DNA of 64,000 nucleotides from Nymphaea colorata. Lineage: Eukaryota; Streptophyta; Magnoliopsida; Nymphaeales; Nymphaeaceae. The notes under the pieces are model-generated. The model saw only the letters and a list, made by a program, of their open reading frames with translations. It did not search any database and was not told the DNA's origin. The position numbers and the translations under genes are program-made. Where the stretch lies: assembly GCF_008831285.2 (NCBI RefSeq), contig NC_045143.1, positions 8,191,503 through 8,255,502 of the forward strand, in the 5' to 3' direction. Positions 45,501 to 56,809 of this stretch are shown piece after piece (position 1 is the first letter of the stretch; the number at the start of each line of letters is the position of its first letter).

Positions 45501-46359
45501 CCATTGAAGAAGCCAGGGGAGAGGTGGGGATGAGCAGGTCAGTGTTCGCTTCTTTCTTTCGTGTTTTCTCTTTTGGAAAGCATGCGTGCATCATCCGATG
45601 GAGTTATTTCTCTGTTTTATGTTATGAAACTCCACTCGGTTTGCTTGTTTTTTAGACATCCGAAATTGTATGCTTTTTCTTCCCCTTTCAGCTGTGAATA
45701 ATCTTATTGAGATTGAAGCCCTTCCTCCTGTCGTCTCCCCTCTCAATCGTGGAAACTAGTAGAGTTTAACCAATGGCTATTTGGATGAAGCCTCCACCTA
45801 GAGAGTTACTGTGGAGGGTTAGTTTTTGGCTGTTATTGATGGTTTGATTCTCATAAGCATCACCTAGATGGTTGATCCAAAGATAGTTCAGGCCCTGCTT
45901 TCCCTTTCGTTCACTTGAATAAGAGAATGAAACTGAACTGCAAACACAAACAGTTGTTGAAGAAATCACCATACTGTAGGTTGTTTTAGTAGACCAATAT
46001 AAATTTTGGTTTTCGACTAGCAGCTTCAGAGGGAAAGCCTGCAGCCACACTGTTTCCAGTTGGCTGCGCCATTGCAGAAACACCTGGCAGCTCGTTCACT
46101 ATACAGAACTCATCGACGTGGTGAAAGTAGTCCATTTCATGGTAGCGAGAGAGCAGTGTAAATTAATTACAATACCAAGGGAGACACTTAATTTATTGAG
46201 TTTAAGTATTTTTTCATATTTTTGTCAAGGGTAATAATGTTTTTTATAAAAGGAAATTATTTTTATCTTTACAAGGGGATTCTTTTGCCCTCCTTATTAA
46301 ATTAGTCTAATCCAATGCAGTGTGAGATAAATCTTCTTTGTCTAAAGAAAGTGCTGCTG
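42516..46359. other. intergenic, no gene supported
   Basis: Starts with another CAGGGGCGGAGCC left end at about 42705 whose right end was not found. Low-complexity frames on both strands at 45012-45594 (Lys/Ser/Phe-rich, over poly-T and GA runs) and the frames at 42948-43354 have no recognisable domain or splice partners. Confidence 0.4.
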
Positions 46360-47860
46360 GAATATATATATATACGTATATATATAACGACAAGTTATTT
46401 AAATTGCGTCTAAATTAATCTCTTTTAAGTTATTTTTTGAGTCGCAACCTGTGTAGAGAGGATCATCTTGCGCAGACGCAGGGACATGGGATCTCTACTC
46501 AAACGCCTCGTCGGTATATGCTGCACCTTCGTCGACACATTTTCTAGTGTTCCCATGATGCAGAACTCAATAAGAGCCCACACACCCTTTTAGAACCTAT
46601 GCCCCCATTCCTTGCATGAGGCTGTCAGCACCACATAGACTATTTCGGATCAGCTTAATTCACTCAACAGGATTGCTGCAATATATATATATCTATTTAA
46701 TCTATAATGACAAGTTATTTAAATTCTGTCTAAATTCATCTCTTTTCAAGTTATTTTTCTTGTTTGTTAGCCGCTACCCATTTCAGCTTGCACCACATGC
46801 CAGCTTCATAGCAAACACGTAGGAGGATGCCGTGCAGGGTTCTGCTGCCACTTTTCTCTTCTTGACAATAACACTTCCGACGATGCCCTCTCCCTTCAAA
46901 TTGAAGGTTGGGGCTCAACCATCGTCTTAATTTTTAATAAGCCTCGGCATCGAGTCAGTCAGATAAGAAATCAAGCTCGGACCAACCTAACACTCGAAAC
47001 TCGAACTCGGGTCCAACCCAACACTTAAAACCCAGTCAGAGCCTGGTCCGGGCTCAGCTGATAGAGAACACTTTCAGGTGGGGTGGTCGGCCAAATCTTG
47101 ATGAGTGATAATCATCTTATTGTGCTCAGTCCTTTTCTGAGTTGCAATTTCTAGTGTATCATCTTGTGTGAACGGAGAAACACGAGATATGTATGATTCA
47201 CTTCGAATTTGCTTACAATCTCCCCGCAAAATGATTTGGACGTGAAGGCCTTTTAGCTATTTTTGACATATAAAAACGTACATACAAATCTTACACACTC
47301 TTGATAAGATGTATTGAATTGTGACATTCACTATATATATATATATATATAAAAAACCGAATTCACTGACACGTGGAGACGTGGATGTCGGTAAAAGCTC
47401 ATTTCTATCGATGTCCAGGTCGCAATGTCGGCGAAGATGGCATTTCACCATCGTTCAGAGACAAGCATTGCTGCCAATAAGCCTTCTCCGACACGTGCCG
47501 CGAAAATGTAGTTGAAATTCAGGTTTTACCACTGACCAATGTGTCAAGTGTGAAAAAAATTGAACTTTCAGTGACACAAGTTCATTCTCAAGTGAATGAA
47601 AGTGTTTTCCGGCGAAGAATTACGGACGTCCAAATGCCTCATGCGCATATGCTCCACCTTCAGTGCCGCATTTTTTAGGGACGTCGTGATGGCAAACCTC
47701 AATAAGGGCCTGCATTTGATAAAGATACACTGTAGATTCTTTGCAGGAGGTTGTCAGTGCCACTTAGACTATTTTGGACCAGCTTAATTCAGTTATAGGT
47801 GTACAAAATATTTATATTTATTAAATTATAATGACAAGTTATTTAAATCATTTTTTTAAA
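46360..47860. repeat. cluster of diverged direct repeats
   Basis: A block containing GACAAGTTATTTAAATT occurs at about 46390, 46707 and 47830. A longer block runs from the first-copy GTCGGTATATGCTGCACCTTC (about 46510) to GATCAGCTTAATTCA (about 46665) and recurs at about 47645-47795 (CATATGCTCCACCTTC ... GGACCAGCTTAATTCA). All are in the same orientation. This indicates segmental duplication or nested copies of one non-coding element. Confidence 0.6.
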
Positions 47861-48171
47861 AACTTATAAAAAACTTATAAATGTGTTATTAAATAAATAA
47901 TTATCCTGATTTCTAACCTTTTTAGAGTTGAAGCCATAACTCATAAAAAAGTTGAAGCCAAAACTGATAAAAAGTGAGTTGAAATCCACCCAACCATACG
48001 CTAGCTTTATGGCAAACATCGGTCAAGATACGGCATGGAAAATTTGTGTTGCTCTATATGTAGCCGATAGTTTTTTGAGCATGTAGGTTTCTGCCGTCTT
48101 CATAAGGTTGTCACCTCCGGCGATACATCAGATCCATCGAATTCAAATCTCAAGTGAACTGTACTTCAAAG

Positions 48172-48418
48172 GGGCATTTTGATCTGATATGACTTGCTTT
48201 TGTTGATTGATGTGGTTAAAGGTCCACAGTAAAGACTATCGTTCATCAAACAAAGGATATTAGATAACCTAAGATCCACATTTGGAATCTTTATTTTTTC
48301 TTTTTGTATTGAAAAAAAAAAAGTTAGATTTAAGATGAGAGGGAAGGGGGAATTTGATCTTAAATCGAGGGTTCTCAAATCTTGAGGACTTCAGATTAGG
48401 GGCAATCAAACGCACCCT
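48172..48418. mobile_element. Tourist/Harbinger-like MITE, diverged
   Basis: The left end GGGGCATTTTGATCTGATAT and the complement of the right end, GGGTGCGTTTGATTGCCCC, are imperfect inverted repeats similar to those of 35290-35521. No clean duplication. Confidence 0.4.
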
Positions 48419-49371
48419 GAGACAAAAAAGTGCCCCGACCATCAAGCCTTATGGGGACAAGGCCATGAGAACTTAGCTCAGGTTGCAAAGTAACATAGTT
48501 GGAGGTCTGCATGACAAGCATGGCCACATTAAACCTGCTTATTATTCTTGTCACATGGACAAGAATTTCATAGTACATTGCTTTTGGGATCCGAAACATG
48601 ACATATACTCAAATGCAAAAGAAAAAGAAAAAAAATCTAAACCATATCTGGAACCTGACTTTTAAATTTGAAATCCAAATCTGACCCGAATCTTTTTAAC
48701 CCAATCTGAAAGGCATAATGATGTTAAGAACGGACCATCAATGTGTATGGTTATTGAATATAAAAAAGAAGTTAACTGGACATGTTGATGCTTATTTTCA
48801 CATTAGATATTCATTTAGACCCAAATCTGATTCTGATGATATCTTTGAACACAATCTGATTTCCCAATTGAATGTTAAATTTTTTTCGATGTCCTGCTTC
48901 TTTGAAACAGCTCAGTTGGATATCCAATTTGAATAAGATTCATTGACGTAGAAGGGAAAATGAAAATAATTAAATGTGATGGCTGGTTGCCCACAGCTGG
49001 TGAAAAACTAAAGCATTGGGTATTGATAATTAAATGAATTATATCAGACTCTTAATTGTTAATTAATGCTATTTGGTCAAATATTTCCTCAGAGTTGTAA
49101 GTATGCAGAGAAATTCATATCATTTTCATGTAAAATATGAAAGACCCATTGTCTTTTCTAAAAGGTGTGAAGGCCTCACCATCAACCATGTGGCCACTGC
49201 CCTAATGGCCAAAAAGAGAGAGGAATAATGAACACTTATGGACCATATCTTGTTGGACCCATACTCTGATCTGAAATATAAGATCCAGATTCCAATACGA
49301 TCTGTTATTCTAGAGTAAGGCCCGGGAAGCATAAGGTAAACAATCTTTTCAATCTATAGAATCTCATTTTC
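48419..49371. other. intergenic, TAGGGATGTCAA-family relic
   Basis: The block 48640-48950 carries CCAAATCTGA and GGATATCCAATTTGAATAAG, resembling the element at 30947-31384. Otherwise AT-rich without a gene. Confidence 0.4.
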
Positions 49372-49812
49372 ATGAGATCAAACTCACCAAGGTTTCTTCC
49401 AAAATATGTGAATCAAGGTCTCGAAATTCCATTCAGCATATCCAAATCCAAAATGAATTCAAATTTGGATCTTATTGCAAATTGTCCTGAATATATGTTT
49501 TTCTATTCTCATCCTCTAAAAATGAAATCGAACGCACCAAGGTTTCTTCTAAAATATGTGAATGGAGGTTTCGAAATGACATTCAGCATATCCAAATCCA
49601 AAACTGAATTCAAATTTGGATCTTACTGCAAATGTCCTGGATATATGTTGTTCTATTCTCATCCTCTAAAAATGAGATCGAGCTCACCAAGGTTTCTTCC
49701 AAAATATGTGAATCAAGGCCTCCAAATGCCGTTCAGCATATCCAAATCCAAAATGAATTCAGATTTGGATCTTACTGCAAATGTCCTGGATATAAGTATT
49801 CTCATCCTGTAA
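49372..49812 (+). repeat. 150-bp tandem repeat, three units, read-through ORF
   Basis: Units start at ATG 49372, 49522 and 49672, an exact 150-bp period. The whole array is open for 146 codons; each unit reads (P)RFLPKYVNQG...FSISKSK...YSHPLKM. Because 150 is divisible by three the frame continues. Within unit 2 the frame slips and returns relative to units 1 and 3 (NSNLDLIAN versus TEFKFGSYC), so paired indels keep it open. No family recognised, no upstream exon or promoter seen; expression is doubtful. Confidence 0.75.
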
Positions 49813-50019
49813 TGCCTAAAGCATTTATCATCTTCATTGACTCCTCGTTAAAGGTGCTGAAGCGAGGCATTAAGCCAATCATGATGCGAAGCATAAGCCT
49901 CGAGGCGCTAAAGGGTGAGCTTGATGATTAAATTTGTAAAATATATAATATTCGCAGAAATAATGAAACATTTAGACAAACAGACTACATACTAGTTTTG
50001 ATGACATACAAATCATGAT

Positions 50020-50241
50020 AAATAGCTGGTTCTGTTTCGTTAACTATAGAAAAAGCCTGCAACTCCTTGTGCAATAAGCCGTCGTCCAAAACTACCTTGT
50101 TTTGTCTCTCTAAACATCTCAAGAGCAATACAAGCGAAGGATGTCCAACATTTGATCTACAAAACCGTCACCTTTCTTTCTGGACGAAGAGTTGCAGGCT
50201 TTTTTTTCTTCTGTTGTTAATGAAACAGAACCAACTATTTG
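50020..50241. repeat. inverted repeat with about 45-bp arms (foldback)
   Basis: The left arm 50020-50065 contains TGGTTCTGTTTCGTTAAC and GCCTGCAACTC. The right arm 50189-50241 is its reverse complement with few mismatches (GAGTTGCAGGC and GTTAATGAAACAGAACCAAC). The loop is about 123 nt and has further weak pairing. It could be a foldback MITE or the source of a long hairpin RNA. Confidence 0.7.
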
Positions 50242-50332
50242 TAAAATATTTTTATGTAATCGAAAACATTTTATAATATGTTTATCGAGCCTCCTATGTT
50301 GGCTAACGTTAAAAAGTGAAATCATCTACCAT

Positions 50333-50514
50333 CAGGAGCGGAACTAGAATTTTTTTTATGAGGGGGTCTGAATTAAAGTTTTTAAGTTTTGACACGGGCT
50401 GAAAGATCATTTTTCAAAATTTTTATATAAAACAAGTGAAATTTACATGTAATTTTTTAATTTTTTTTGAGGTGGTGCCGGGGCCCACTCGGCCCCACAT
50501 GGGCTCTGCGGCTG
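50333..50514. mobile_element. small hAT-type element, CAGGGGCGGAG family, copy D
   Basis: A 182-bp element starting CAGGAGCGGAACTAG and ending GGCTCTGCGGCTG. Flanks TCTACCAT (50325-50332) and TCTTCCAT (50515-50522) match 7/8. It has the family core TTTACATGTAA. Confidence 0.7.
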
Positions 50515-50522
50515 TCTTCCAT

Positions 50523-50744
50523 CATGTTCAAATGATCAATGAGCATCTCGCACTCTTCCTCCTCTTCTTGAACACCCTTCTCATTTTTCAACTCCTTCTC
50601 ATCACCTTCATCTTTACTCACTTTTTGAATATCTTTCTCATGGTCTTCCTCGTTTCCCAGTTTAGGAGTGGTTCGTTACCTTCCTTGCCATGGGAAGATT
50701 CAGTAGCTTTTAGGAGCCCTTCTTTCTCTCCAATTGTATTCTAG
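50523..50744 (-). pseudogene. acidic coding fragment with a frameshift, unidentified
   Basis: On the minus strand, codons from about 50742 read NTIGEKEGLLKATESSHGKE then EPLLNWE. A frame change near 50650 leads into EDHEKDIQKVSKDEGDEKEL and VQEEEEECEMLIDHLNMM. The acidic, Lys/Glu-rich composition and the coherent continuation across one frameshift suggest a decayed exon rather than chance. It abuts the target duplication of the element at 50333. Family unknown. Confidence 0.3.
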
Positions 50745-52210
50745 TCACAGATGCCCGTATGGGCAGAGGCAGGTGGGGTCTCCGTTGGGTGTGCGGTACT
50801 CTTTGAAACATTAATTTAGTGTTGAAACTTGGGTTAACTTGAATTCAGTTATATGCAATAGCCCTACGAGATGTGAATCAATCGAAAATTTGTTAACCAT
50901 ATATTTAGTGTTTCATGAAAAAAAAAATTCTAGCTCCGCCCCTGAATGTCTGGCTTTGGATTTGAGGTGTCCAAAAGCTTGGATTCCCAGGGATGATGAT
51001 GATGATGTTGAAGGCAATAAAATCACCTTAGATCCCCTTTTAAGACGTCCTTGGTTAACAACTTAACTAATGCAAATTTGCTTGTGCTTCAATGAAAAGA
51101 TTGAAAATAGAAACAAGAAAAGATAAATTTCACTAGGTGGTAGATTTACATGACAAAGGGAAAAAGTGGACTTTCATTTTGTACCTTGGTCTTGATGTCA
51201 AACTGGCTATTTGGGAATTTTCTTGCACGTTTATATATATTTCGACATTGTTAATCATTGTTCTAATCTCTAGCTAGTGCGTAAAAAAAAATTTCGAAGA
51301 ACGACACCGGAAGCACTCACCCATAACATGGACCCAACTTTCAACGTCAACCCTTCAGTCTGACGACCAAACTGATCTTTTAAGAAATTGGAAGAAGAGA
51401 AGTTGTGGTTCACCAATTAGACTGGGCCTTGGTCCCATGAGTTTTTTTTTATACGTATGTGTGTATGTGTATGTGTATGTGTATACAAAAGCCCCAAATG
51501 TGGGTTTAGATGCAATCAGTTCTAGAAGTTGATTCTTGCCTTGTTCCAAGACTATAATCTAAGCCATACCAAAGGTTATGGGTGAACACGAGCCGAGTTG
51601 AACCCAAATTCAGTCAGCTCAAGCTCAACTCTGGAGTTACATGTTGAGCTCGAGCACAACTTGATTAAGGCTCGACAAACTCGTTTGAGTAGAATTGATA
51701 TTCATTGTTACGTGTTGAGCTCGTTGTCGACTCGATTAAAGCTCGACAACCTCGTTTGAATAGAATTGATATTCATCGTGATGTGTTGAGCTCAAACTCA
51801 ACTCAATTATTTGAACGAGTCAATTCACCCCTACTAAAGATGGATTATTAGCTATGCATGTTCTGCTTTTTCGGATGTTCACATGTTCAGATTTGAATAC
51901 GAACATTATCTGAATCCAAATCCAAATGTAAGGGTATTGGATACATGATACTTCTTTAAATTAAATCCAATCGGAATGTCATTAATTAGATATTAATTGC
52001 TATGATTTTTTGCGAATGGTTTGATCATATCGGATCCCAATATAATATATTGACATCCCTGGTTAGCTTGGACATAGATCGTAGTCAATTCGGTTGAATG
52101 TTGGTTGCCAAAGTTAGGTATCAGTGTAACCCCGTATCTGATTTTTTTATAAATGAAAATTTTCATCTGTCTAGAATAAAGCCTGATTCAAACTTAACAA
52201 AATCTGAACG
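50745..52210. other. intergenic, repeats
   Basis: Contains a relic of the 30624 element at about 50770-50943 ending CTCCGCCCCTG, a 71-bp tandem repeat (separate entry) and a relic of the TAGGGATGTCAA family at about 51840-52065 ending TTGACATCCCTGG. No gene. Confidence 0.45.
51642..51829. repeat. 71-bp tandem repeat, about 2.6 units
   Basis: TGTTGAGCTC recurs at 51642, 51713 and 51784, giving a 71-bp period. Units share GCTCGACAA and TAGAATTGATATTCAT. Confidence 0.85.
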
Positions 52211-52218
52211 TATATAAA
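52211..52218 (+). promoter_or_regulatory. candidate TATA box of the dioxygenase-like gene
   Basis: TATATAAA about 415 bp upstream of the chosen start codon, the best TATA-like match upstream. The implied leader of about 380 nt is CT-rich just before the ATG. Confidence 0.3.
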
Positions 52219-52629
52219 CGATTGCAACTTGTGATTTTAAATTAGTTCAATTTCATAGTGTTGTATATCAAAGTCTGGGTCTGGCCAACTTGGATCAATT
52301 GGGTCCCAGATATCCAAACCGAAACCTTGGTTCGACCCGTTTATGTATACACCAAGATTCCAGTTTGGCCAGCCTGACTTTACAAGGGGCCACCATCCTG
52401 CGAGTTGGCAAAGATTGCGAATGAATAAAAGAAGAAGAGAGCCATCGAAAGCTTCTTCTTTCTCTATGACGCTCATCATATCACTCCACCCCACACCCTC
52501 TTTTCTTCCGCCTTCTTTCATGTGCCTAAAGTTTACAAAAGCAAAAGAACCAGCAACCGATCTTCCATCACTTCCTCTTCTTCTTCGCCTTCGTTCCCTC
52601 CTCCTTCTTCTTGCTCTTCATCCGATCAA

Positions 52630-55600
52630 ATGGCCGCAAAGCCAGTAAAGCGCGTCGAGTTCCGTGCACCACCCCCTTCTCCGATCGCCGCGTTCAAGAT
52701 TGGGTTGGAAAACGAAGCGTCGCTCGATGAGTTTCTACGTCGATCGGTCCGCGTGCCGGAACTGATCCTGCCGTACCATCTATTTCCAACGGAAGAATTC
52801 GGGGGCGACCCGCCGGAGATCGACTTCTCGGCGTTGGCTGCGTCGGAAGATAGGTCGGTGGCGGAACTGCTGAGTTCCGCAGAGGCGAAGGGATGCTTTC
52901 AGTTGGTGAACCATGGTGTTCCCAAGGAGACGGTGGGCGCGATCAGGGAAGCGATCACCGAGTTCTTCAACCTGCCATCAGAGCAGAAATTGGTGCTGTC
53001 GCGAAACCCCGCATCGAAATCCGGTTATGAGGAAATTTCCGGCGATGGGTTTCCGATAACCGAGGAGCTTCTCTGGTGTGGAGACGAGAAGAAGATCATG
53101 TCGCCGGCCATGAGCAGCGTGTGGCCACAAGGATCGCACGGATACAAGAACTTCAGGTAATTTGCAGCAAGGTAGGGCTGTTAACGGGCTGTGTTTGACC
53201 AGATGAGGTCCGACTAACCAGGTCAGCTGGGTCCTGAAACTGGGGGTGTCTATGACTTATTTCGGGCTTGAAAGTTAGCTCGAGCCTGTTCGTTAAAACT
53301 CATTCCTGTTGAATTTTAGGTTTTTTAGTCAAGCCACATCCAATGGAACTTTTTGTTTACCCTAGCCACATCCAATGGAACTTTTTGTTTAAGGGTAAGT
53401 AGTTCATTCCATGAAAGTCACTCGCTTCCCTTGTGGTTGTCCCATTGGGTTTATGCTTTAGAATCTTTTACGACATAGAGGTACAGCACACTAGAACGTG
53501 ACCCCTTCAAGATTCAAACACGAGTTCTTAAAATAGGTTGTGAATAGTTGTCCCATTGGGTTTATGCTTTAGAATCTTTTACGACATAGATGTACAGCAC
53601 ACTAGAACGTGACCCCTTCAAGATTCAAACACGAGTTCTTAAAATAGGTTGTGAATAGCTCGTGTTTATGCTACAAACCACCCTGTATACTACCGCCCCT
53701 CAGGATAATATGGAACTCAAATTTAGGTCGTGTTTAGGCCTAATAGTTAAGTTTGTGAATGTAAAAAAAACATGAGTTAAAAGAACTAACTTGGCAGCAT
53801 ATTGAAAAACTTAGAAATTTTAGGTTGGGGGGCAATAATTTAAAAGTTTATAAATAGAAAAATAGTCGAGAGCATCCATGTGTTTAAAAAAAGAGACCGT
53901 GTGGGCAAATGCCCACTCAAACCACGCGGTTCTGCCACTGGCATGCAGTCCGTTTTTGCCAGCCTAGACTTGGGTCCTCAACGAACCAGGCCTGGAACAT
54001 GGAGGCATGTACTCGACCCAGATTTTGGTCAGCCCAGACCCGGACTGGTACTCGGCACCGCCTATGCTATGGGCAGTGTGCTCACACCTGGACTGGACAT
54101 GAGAAGAGCACATGCATGCAAAAGATGTTAGCCATGTGACTGCACTTTGTCTGCTTTATTTAGACCAGGACCATCAGCTTTATTAAGGCCAGAGCTACCA
54201 GTTCAAAAGAAACGCAGTCCTGGATCATTCTGCACAAGATGCTCTTGAAAGTCCGTTTTATTTTAATACGATATGAGTTTTCAGTTTTGTCTTTTTAATT
54301 TATAGGAAAACTAGATCATAACCAATGAGTTTTGCTTATTTCTCTCCACATATTCAAAGAATGTAATCCAATCAAAAGGTTGAACTAGGAGAGAAATAAA
54401 AAGAATAGCTGATCAACAACTCATGAGCTGTTGATATTAGAGTCGTCCGGCCCCATTTACCCTTAACTTTATTTCTATATAAATGTCTGTTGTAGAGTGT
54501 TCTCTTTGGCTTTTTCCTGAACCTGACCTGCCGGCCAGTCTCTATATATATAAGTTTTAGTAAAATAAATCTTCTACTTGTGTCTATATTTCTTCCCATG
54601 TGGAATTCCATAAACAAGACTCGAGATGTTCAAGCCGGCCAGTCTCTATATGTATAAGTTTTAGTAAAATAAATCTTCTACCTGTGTCTATATTTCTTCC
54701 CATGTGGAATTCCATAAACAAGATTCGAGATGTTCAAGCTTCTCATTGGCAAATGATTGTACAGCTCATTGCATGTCGACCAAAAGGTCCCGCATTGAGC
54801 TTCCTCACTTGAATATCAATTGCTGTCACATATCATTTTATGTGGACTTCACAACCACCTCGATTTCACATCGTACCAACCTCTTCATTTCTTTTCCTCC
54901 TTTTTCAGTTTCTCTTTCAATGGCAGACATAAAACCCAAAAAGAAAAAAGAAATTCAGAGAGAGAGAGAGAGAGGAATTGAAATCAATGGAATGATTTTT
55001 TTAAAATTTTGTGTGACACTAAAAGCGATTACAAATGATGGATTCTGTGATGGCAGTTTACTAACTGTTATTTTTAGCTACGAACATTAGCTAATGGATT
55101 TCAATTTCATTAGCAAGTTATTTCGATAGGTAGATGGTTATTTTTTATTGTGTCGCTATAAATATCATAAAATGTAAGTTTCATCACTAAAAAATCATGG
55201 CCAAGCAACTGTCATAAAAAATATACATTTTGCAATGGTTTTTAGCAATATTATATATATATATATATATATAGCTTGCAAAATATTTTTGATAGAAACG
55301 ACTGTTGATGAATTCAGCCATGCTAGCTAGTAACATTAGGAAATCAGCTTTTCCTTCCATAGAAAATCAGCACTGATATGTACTTCTTGAGGATGCATCT
55401 TCTAAACCCCACTTAATAATCAAGAGTGCTTAATTTATTTTTCTTGCTTCCAATAGTCTTTGTATTCATTTCCCATTGTTTCTCCCATTTTTTCGCATGA
55501 TATTGCAGAAGGCAGTTGAAAAGACTGTCGAAAGAAACTGAAGGCATAGCCAGAAAGATTTTACAGGTACTGCATGAAAGGGCGAGCAGAAAAAGAGTGC

Positions 55601-56809
55601 CATCGGAACCATTAGCAGCAGCAGAAGAAGAAAAAGGAACAGTTCGTCCAGTTTTTTGCTTTTACAAGCACCACTTTGAATCTCAAGATGGCCAGCAGCT
55701 ACAGGGTGATCATTTACACACGGACGTCCTGCGGTTACTGGTCCGCAGATCGGATTTTTCTCACACTCTCTGCATAAATTTCCCGTGTGATTCGTCCGAG
55801 TTCCGGATTTACTCGAAGAAGGGATGGACATCTTTTGTACCCAAGAAAGAAGCTATCATTTTCACTATTGGAGATCAAATTCAGGTGAATTTCATTGCAA
55901 CTTTTAATTTGTTTTTTATGGTTTTTTTTTTCTTTTGGATGGCACAACAAAAATTTGATGCGGCAGATTAACAAGGACCTTTTGACATATACCTTTATGG
56001 AGCGTAAAGAATGGTTGCCTGAATTACTAATAATGTATTTGTGTCTGATAATTCCTATAGAAATTGAAAATTATATTCGTACAAAAATCTTGATTTCCTA
56101 GACATAAGCCATGTTAAATTCGTGTTTAAAGTATTTTAAACAAAATGTTGATTTTTCTACAATCAAAGTTTTGATGTTCATTTTTTCTATTATTATAAAA
56201 AACATTATTAAAGTAAAAAAAAATGGCTAACTTAATATATATTTCTCACTAAATTACTCTTAAGGTCAGATTACAAAAGAATGCTTTAATAATTAATTTT
56301 AATGGATCTGGTTTTTGTAAGAGCGGTCTAGTGTATATATATGTACATATGTTCACACCTACCCTAAATGTAGTACCTGTATACCGTTTTAGCTAAAAAA
56401 GATGCATGGAATGGATGGATTCATCACAAATCATTTAGAAGAAACCCGATTTATATGTATGCATGACTTCTGATCTTAAATATGGATGGATGTAAGTAAA
56501 GCGCTGAAAAACGGTGTATGTTTGATTTGAACGGTGCAGAAGAGGATCAAGGGGCAGTACAAGCACGTCGTGGGAAGAGGCATGTTATCAATTAGAAAAG
56601 ACCGTGATCACAGTGGAGATCAAGTTTCGGTGGCGTTGTTCTATTCACCCTCTCCAAGCCTTCCTCCTCCCCTTTCTCTTGACAGCCATGCTTCAGATCA
56701 CCATGAGCAACCATGCGAGAGGAGTATCACGATCGTTCAACAGATCAAAATAGTGCTTTATCTCATACTATTCTACCATATTCTCAACTTCATCAAACAA
56801 TTCACATAG
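52630..56809 (+). CDS. 2-oxoglutarate/Fe(II) dioxygenase-like protein with C-terminal membrane tail
   Basis: Three exons, 52630-53156, 55509-55884 and 56540-56809, join in phase at GT-AG sites to 390 aa. The N-terminal DIOX_N-like part has EIDFSALAA and AKGCFQLVNHGVP, typical of plant 2-oxoglutarate-dependent dioxygenases. The C-terminal core has HTD at 246-248 (the H-x-D position) and IGDQIQ...GQYKHVVGR with a candidate distal His310. The R-x-S motif that binds 2-oxoglutarate is replaced by QVS (329-331). Instead of a short tail, the protein ends in a hydrophobic helix (IVLYLILFYHILNFIK), suggesting a tail anchor. I believe a plant subfamily with such tails exists, but activity and substrate are unknown. 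The start is the ATG at 52630; the frame extends 5' only to a GTG. Intron 1 (2.35 kb) is repeat-filled. Confidence 0.8.
53436..53657. repeat. 111-bp tandem duplication
   Basis: GTTGTCCCATTGGGTTTATG starts at 53436 and 53547. The two units are nearly identical, which suggests a recent duplication. Confidence 0.92.
54531..54738. repeat. 104-bp tandem duplication
   Basis: CCGGCCAGTCTCTATAT starts at 54531 and 54635. Units are nearly identical, each ending GAGATGTTCAAG. Confidence 0.92.

Larger units (their letters stand above)
53157..55508 (+). other. intron 1 of the dioxygenase-like gene
   Basis: 2352 bp from GT at 53157 to the acceptor TATTGCAG at 55501-55508. It holds two tandem duplications (separate entries), a duplicated AGCCACATCCAATGGAAC (about 53331 and 53365) and a (TA)n run at about 55251-55273. 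Open frames inside are not supported. Confidence 0.7.

Noticed and set aside
45012-45594. Minus-strand ORFs of 104 and 132 codons
   Set aside because: Phe/Ser/Lys-rich frames over poly-T and GA tracts; no recognisable domain or splice continuity.
52522-52629. N-terminal extension of the dioxygenase-like protein from 52522
   Set aside because: The codon at 52522 is GTG, the stretch is Ser/Pro-rich, and the conserved family sequence begins just after the ATG at 52630.
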